A DNA stretch of 19,026 nucleotides from positions 1 to 19,026 of the forward strand of contig JASLHP010000412.1 of the NCBI GenBank assembly GCA_030149625.1. Reading direction: 5' to 3'. This stretch comes from Solirubrobacteraceae bacterium (lineage in GTDB: Bacteria; Actinomycetota; Thermoleophilia; Solirubrobacterales; Solirubrobacteraceae). Numbering within the stretch: position 1 is the first letter of the stretch; each line of letters opens with the position of its first letter. Below are positions 15,754 to 19,026 of the stretch, in pieces. The notes under the pieces were generated by a model. It did not search any database. It worked only from the letters and a program-made list of their open reading frames with translations, and was not told where the DNA came from. The translations under genes and the position numbers were made by a program.

Positions 15754-17760
15754 ATGACGCCCCATCGCAGCCACGTCCGGCTCGCCGTCGCGCTCGTCGC
15801 GTGCTGCGCGCTCGGCCTCGCGTTCGTCGCCACGGCGCTCGCCAAGCACAGCCACTCGGAGCTGAGCGGCGCTCAGTCCCCCGCGGCCGAAGCCGGTGGG
15901 TCGGAAACCGGCGCGTCCGCTCCGAGCGAAGCCGACGCGGGTGAAGCCGCGGGCGAGCCAGCGGCGAGCGCGCCCACGAGCTCACAGGGCGCCGGCACTG
16001 CGTCTGGCGACGCGCAGGCCGGGGCCGCGAGTGGCAAGTCCGACTCCGCCTCGACGCAGCGCGCTGCCGGCGCGCAGGCGGCGCACAGGAAAGAAGCAAC
16101 GAAGTCCAAACGCTCCCACGAAACCGCGCTCAAGGGCGCAGGCGCGTCAAAAGCGAGCAGCGGCAGCGAAGGCGCCGGCGAAGGCGAAGCGGCGGGCACA
16201 TCGACGACCGTCGCGTCCGAAGTCGTCGTGCCGACAGCCGCCGCCGCGTCCGCCGGCGGGTCCATCGGCGGGGCATCCGCGAGCGCGTCATCGGCGCCGG
16301 CCGCGACGTCGGCGCCGGCTGCCGACTCCCGCACGCTCTCCGTCTCGACGACGACGAGTCGCGCGCGCCACGCCCGCGGATCTTCTCGCCCCGCGAGCGC
16401 GCGCCACCGGACCGCGGTCGCGGCCGCCGCTGGGCTGGACTCGCTCGCGCTGCCCGCCGCGCTCTCGGCGCAAGCGTCTTCCTCCTCCAGCCGGCCCGCG
16501 GCCGGCGCTGGAGACGCGCGCTCGCGCGCTCACGCCGCCGAGCGTCAGCGTCGGCCATCGCCGCTCGTGACCACCATCACCAGGATCGTCGACGTCGTGC
16601 CGCTCGCCATGCGCGAGCTGCTCGCCGCGCTGCTCGCGCTCGCGCTGCTGCTGGGCATGCGCTCGCGCCTGACCGCACTGCGCGCGCGGCGGCTCGAGCG
16701 CCAGCGTGCGCAGCTGCTCGAGGACGTCGGGCTGCTGCAGGCCGCGCTGCTCCCCGACGCGCCCGCGCGACTGGGCCTCGTCGGCACGTCGGTCGCCTAC
16801 CGTCCCGCGGACGGGCCCGGCGCCGGTGGCGACTTCTACGACGTGTTCGCGCTCGCCGACGGACGGCTCGCCGTGATCGTCGGCGACGTCTCCGGGCACG
16901 GACGCCAGGCATTGCCGCACACGGCGCTCGTGCGCTTCACGCTGCGCGCGTATCTCGAGGCGGGGCTCTCGCCGCGCGACGCCCTGCAGACCGCTGGCGC
17001 GGTGCTCGAGCGTCAGCTCGGCGGCGCATTCGCGACCGTCGTCGTCGCCACCTACCAGCCTCGCGAGCGCGTGCTCGTGTACGCGTGCGCCGGTCACCCG
17101 CCGCCGATCGTGCTCGGCGGCGTCGGCGTCGGCGTCGGCGGCGTCTCGCCGGCGAGCAACGACGAGGCCGGGGCGGGGGCCGGCGTCGCGTCGCGCGCCC
17201 TCGCGCCGGTCACGGCCTGCGGCGCGCCACCGATCGGCGTGGGGATGCGCACCGGCACGCGCCAGACGGCCGTGTCGATCCCCGGTCGCGCGCTGATCTG
17301 CTTCCACACCGACGGTCTCACCGAGGCGCGTATCGGGTCGGAGCTGTTCGGCGCGGAGCGACTGCTCGACACGCTCGCGGAGCTCGCTCCCGACGACGCG
17401 ACCGCGTCGGCGCTGCTCGCGCGCGTAGCCGAGCGCGCGGACGCGCATCCCGACGACATGGCCGCGTGTGTGCTCAGCGTCGAGGGGGGCGAGCTTGCGC
17501 CGGCGGTGCTGGCCGAGGAGCTCGAGCTCGACGGCGAGCACGCGGAGGCGGCCCGTGCCGAGCGCTTCCTGCTGGCATGCGGCGTCGAGCACGACGATCT
17601 GGACGAGGCCGCGAGCACCGTGCGCGCGGCCGCCGCGCGCGCCGGCACCGCCGTGCTCGTCGTGCGCCGCGCCGGCGGCGCGGTGCACGAGGTCACCGTG
17701 CAGCGCGATCGCCTAGCGCACCTGAGCGCGCGTCGAGCCAAGGTCGCGGTGGCGTCGTGA
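15754..17760 (+). CDS. Membrane-anchored SpoIIE/RsbU-type serine phosphatase
   Basis: The 668-residue protein has a hydrophobic N-terminal segment (9-30), a low-complexity Ala/Ser/Gly/Glu segment to about 278, a second membrane helix at about 281-303 (LAMRELLAALLALALLLGM), then a cytoplasmic PP2C/SpoIIE domain (about 320-572). Metal-binding residues are visible: D360 in GGDFYDV, D378 in GDVSGHG, D520 in TDGLTEAR and D567/D568 in HPDDMA. The domain carries a longer than usual Gly/Ala insert after AGHPPPIVL. Residues 586-660 resemble a degenerate anti-sigma kinase ATPase. The expected job is to dephosphorylate the STAS antagonist encoded just before it, in response to an outside or envelope cue. 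ATG 15754 was chosen because it begins the signal-anchor; the frame extends further upstream only as a shadow of the STAS gene. It overlaps the next gene by GTGA. Confidence 0.9.
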   Translation: MTPHRSHVRLAVALVACCALGLAFVATALAKHSHSELSGAQSPAAEAGGSETGASAPSEADAGEAAGEPAASAPTSSQGAGTASGDAQAGAASGKSDSASTQRAAGAQAAHRKEATKSKRSHETALKGAGASKASSGSEGAGEGEAAGTSTTVASEVVVPTAAAASAGGSIGGASASASSAPAATSAPAADSRTLSVSTTTSRARHARGSSRPASARHRTAVAAAAGLDSLALPAALSAQASSSSSRPAAGAGDARSRAHAAERQRRPSPLVTTITRIVDVVPLAMRELLAALLALALLLGMRSRLTALRARRLERQRAQLLEDVGLLQAALLPDAPARLGLVGTSVAYRPADGPGAGGDFYDVFALADGRLAVIVGDVSGHGRQALPHTALVRFTLRAYLEAGLSPRDALQTAGAVLERQLGGAFATVVVATYQPRERVLVYACAGHPPPIVLGGVGVGVGGVSPASNDEAGAGAGVASRALAPVTACGAPPIGVGMRTGTRQTAVSIPGRALICFHTDGLTEARIGSELFGAERLLDTLAELAPDDATASALLARVAERADAHPDDMAACVLSVEGGELAPAVLAEELELDGEHAEAARAERFLLACGVEHDDLDEAASTVRAAAARAGTAVLVVRRAGGAVHEVTVQRDRLAHLSARRAKVAVAS

Positions 17761-18185
17761 GCGCCGGAGCGATGCTCGCGCCCGACGCCGCGATCGCCCT
17801 CGGCATCGCATCCACGGCGATGCCGTTCGCGCGCACCCCTCGAGACGAGGTCGAGCGCTGGCTGCGCGTGCTGCGCCTGCACGGCCAGGCCGGCATCGTG
17901 CTGCAGGGGCTCGGCGTCAGCGAGCAGCAGCTGCCCAGCAGCGAGTCCGGCCACGCCGGCAATCGGCCCGACTCGGGCACGGATCGCGACGCGGTCTCGC
18001 GCGTCACCGAGCAAGCTGTGCGCATCGCCGACGAACGGCGCGCGCGTGCGCTTTCCACGCGAGACATCCTGATCGCCGTCATGCGCGTCTACGGAGAGGA
18101 CTTCGACCGCGTGCTGCGGGTGCACGGCACCGACCGCGACGAGGTGCTCGCGCGGCTCGGCGGGCTAGAGAGCGACTCGCGCTGA
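17757..18185 (+). CDS. Small protein with Clp-N-like repeats
   Basis: This 142-residue protein starts at GTG 17757 (GTGA overlap with the phosphatase stop); ATG 17772 is an alternative. Two segments have the shape of Clp N-terminal repeats. Residues 36-59 read LRVLRLHGQAGIVLQGLGVS, and 104-131 read LIAVMRVYGEDFDRVLRVHG, each a helix pair ending in a G-x-D/S-x-x-x-L turn. The preceding helix TEQAVRIADERRARALSTRD also fits. Clp-N domains sit at the front of ClpA/ClpC unfoldases and bind substrates or adaptors; free-standing copies may act as adaptors. No ATPase domain is present. The tight coupling to the phosphatase suggests it works in the same stress-response switch. Family assignment is by eye and moderate. 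Confidence 0.65.
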   Translation: MSAGAMLAPDAAIALGIASTAMPFARTPRDEVERWLRVLRLHGQAGIVLQGLGVSEQQLPSSESGHAGNRPDSGTDRDAVSRVTEQAVRIADERRARALSTRDILIAVMRVYGEDFDRVLRVHGTDRDEVLARLGGLESDSR

Positions 18186-18794
18186 GGCCCAGCTCGCGGT
18201 GTGACGTTCGGCGTCCGCCACGACCAGCTCGAATGTAGCGTCCAGCCGCTCACGGTCGCCGGTGATCAGCAGCTCCATGATCAGGCCCCTGAGCGTCACG
18301 AGCAGCAGCGTCGAGAACGCGGGGGCCTGCTCGCGGGGACAGCCGAGCTCGACGATGCTCTCGGCGATCAGCTCGAGGCGGTGCTCGATCGAACGCGCCG
18401 CCGCGGGCGAGACGCGCGCAGCGCCGAACAGGCTCTGGCCGACGCACTCGATGAACAACCGCACGTCGCGCTGGCCGCCCGGCGAGGTGAGGTGAGCCCA
18501 CACTCGACGCAGGCGCGCGGCTAGATCCGCGTCGAGCTGGGGGCCGCCGCCGATGTGCTCGCTTTGCGAGGCCAGGATTCGCTCCAGCAGGCATTCGATG
18601 ATCTCCTCGACGAGCTGCTCCTTGCTACCGAAATGGTGCTGCAGCGTCACGTGGCTGACGCCCACCGCCTCCGCCGCGCCGCGTAGCGACAGCGCGGCCA
18701 CGCCTGTCTCCAGCACGTAGTCCGCGACTTCGCCGAGTAGTTCGCCGCGACGGTGCTGGTAACGCAGGCTGCGACCGTCGATGCGTCTCTCCAT
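18165..18794 (-). CDS. TetR-family transcriptional regulator
   Basis: The 209-residue protein has a TetR-type helix-turn-helix at about 34-56 (ALSLRGAAEAVGVSHVTLQ, then HHFGSKEQLVEEI) and an all-helical ligand domain. HTH residues are well conserved, and ATG 18794 puts the domain at the usual distance from the N-terminus. It overlaps the convergent Clp-N-like gene by 21 bp at the 3' ends. It lies 47 bp after a partial gene on the same strand, so those two may form an operon and the regulator may control it. I found no clear palindrome in the 47-bp gap, although TACGTA is centred there. The ligand is unknown. Confidence 0.9.
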   Translation of the reverse strand: MERRIDGRSLRYQHRRGELLGEVADYVLETGVAALSLRGAAEAVGVSHVTLQHHFGSKEQLVEEIIECLLERILASQSEHIGGGPQLDADLAARLRRVWAHLTSPGGQRDVRLFIECVGQSLFGAARVSPAAARSIEHRLELIAESIVELGCPREQAPAFSTLLLVTLRGLIMELLITGDRERLDATFELVVADAERHTASWASARVAL

Positions 18795-18841
18795 GGGGTG
18801 ATTAGGATACGTAGAACGACTCCGCGCTGCGACGCGCCCGT

Positions 18842-19026
18842 TTATGACGTGTGGGCCTTGGCGCGTTTCAGCAGCAGCGAGAACAGGTGTTCCTCGATCT
18901 TCGCGGGCACGGGCTCGGGGATGCCGGTGGCGAACAGCGACACCTCCGCGGAGCCGTCGACGAAGCCGAGGATGTCGATGTACAGCGGGATCGAGACCGA
19001 GTGCAGCGTCAGGCTCGCGGTGAAGC
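18842..19026 (-). CDS. C-terminal 60 residues of an unidentified protein (5' part outside window)
   Basis: On the minus strand the frame is open from the window edge to TAA at 18842-18844 and encodes 60 residues: FTASLTLHSVSIPLYIDILG, FVDGSAEVSLFATGIPEPVP, then AKIEEHLFSLLLKRAKAHTS. Third positions are almost all G or C, which supports real coding. The alternating hydrophobic strands followed by an amphipathic C-terminal helix suggest a small secreted or lipid-binding-type beta fold, but I cannot name a family. It is followed after 47 bp by the TetR gene on the same strand. Confidence 0.75.
   Translation of the reverse strand, partial: FTASLTLHSVSIPLYIDILGFVDGSAEVSLFATGIPEPVPAKIEEHLFSLLLKRAKAHTS

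Noticed and set aside
16288..17688. Minus-strand frame of 466 codons opposite the SpoIIE-type phosphatase
   Set aside because: Very rich in Arg, Ala, His and Gly with no motif; the plus strand encodes PP2C metal-binding residues in the same region.
3667..18808. The 11-mer tgattaggata near 3667 and again near 18798
   Set aside because: An 11-base match between two sites is expected by chance many times in 19 kb, and the contexts differ.

Overview
The window is high-GC DNA with dense, mostly short-spaced genes on both strands. Third codon positions are strongly G/C, GTG and TTG starts are common, and the gene types are actinobacterial: RsbU/RsbV-like partner switching, secreted GH25-like proteins, several TetR regulators, and an alpha/beta-hydrolase fused to a glycosyltransferase. 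This suggests a soil-type actinobacterium, and the style of the secreted and regulatory proteins would fit class Thermoleophilia (Solirubrobacterales). That placement is inference; there is no rRNA or other marker gene here.

Bases 1-7266 form a compact signalling island. It holds a 5'-truncated hybrid PAS-histidine kinase-receiver protein, a receiver-HD-GYP protein overlapping it by ATGA, an OmpR/PhoB-type regulator, a shortened HD-GYP relic, a free-standing HPt protein, a membrane histidine kinase, and a single-domain receiver overlapping that kinase. Two small proteins encoded on the opposite strand (2416-2820 and 6883-7266) are clearly paralogous. They look like receiver domains in which glutamate has replaced the phosphorylated aspartate. 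Each overlaps the 3' end of the preceding plus-strand gene tail to tail. The island contains kinase, HPt, receiver and c-di-GMP hydrolase modules, so a phosphorelay controlling c-di-GMP turnover is the simplest reading.

Bases 7267-8714 are more eroded. There is a possible translationally coupled pair of tiny ORFs, a frameshifted remnant of an AAA_14/DUF4143-type ATPase carrying a Walker B-like motif, and a GST-like protein. Bases 8879-11703 are a minus-strand operon: a TetR regulator overlaps a 731-residue alpha/beta-hydrolase-glycosyltransferase fusion by ATGA. A perfect 24-bp palindrome covers the TetR start codon, with a TTGACA promoter just upstream, which suggests tight self-repression.

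Bases 11704-15224 hold an unassigned coding-like remnant, a GNAT acetyltransferase, a secreted GH25-like protein, and a single-pass membrane-anchored protein with a good promoter. Bases 15225-18185 are a plus-strand operon: a STAS anti-sigma-factor antagonist, a membrane SpoIIE/RsbU-type phosphatase with a long Ala/Ser/Gly-rich outer segment, and a small Clp-N-like protein. No intact RsbW-type kinase lies in the window, but the phosphatase C-terminus looks like a decayed one. The window ends with a minus-strand TetR regulator and the C-terminal 60 residues of an unidentified protein.
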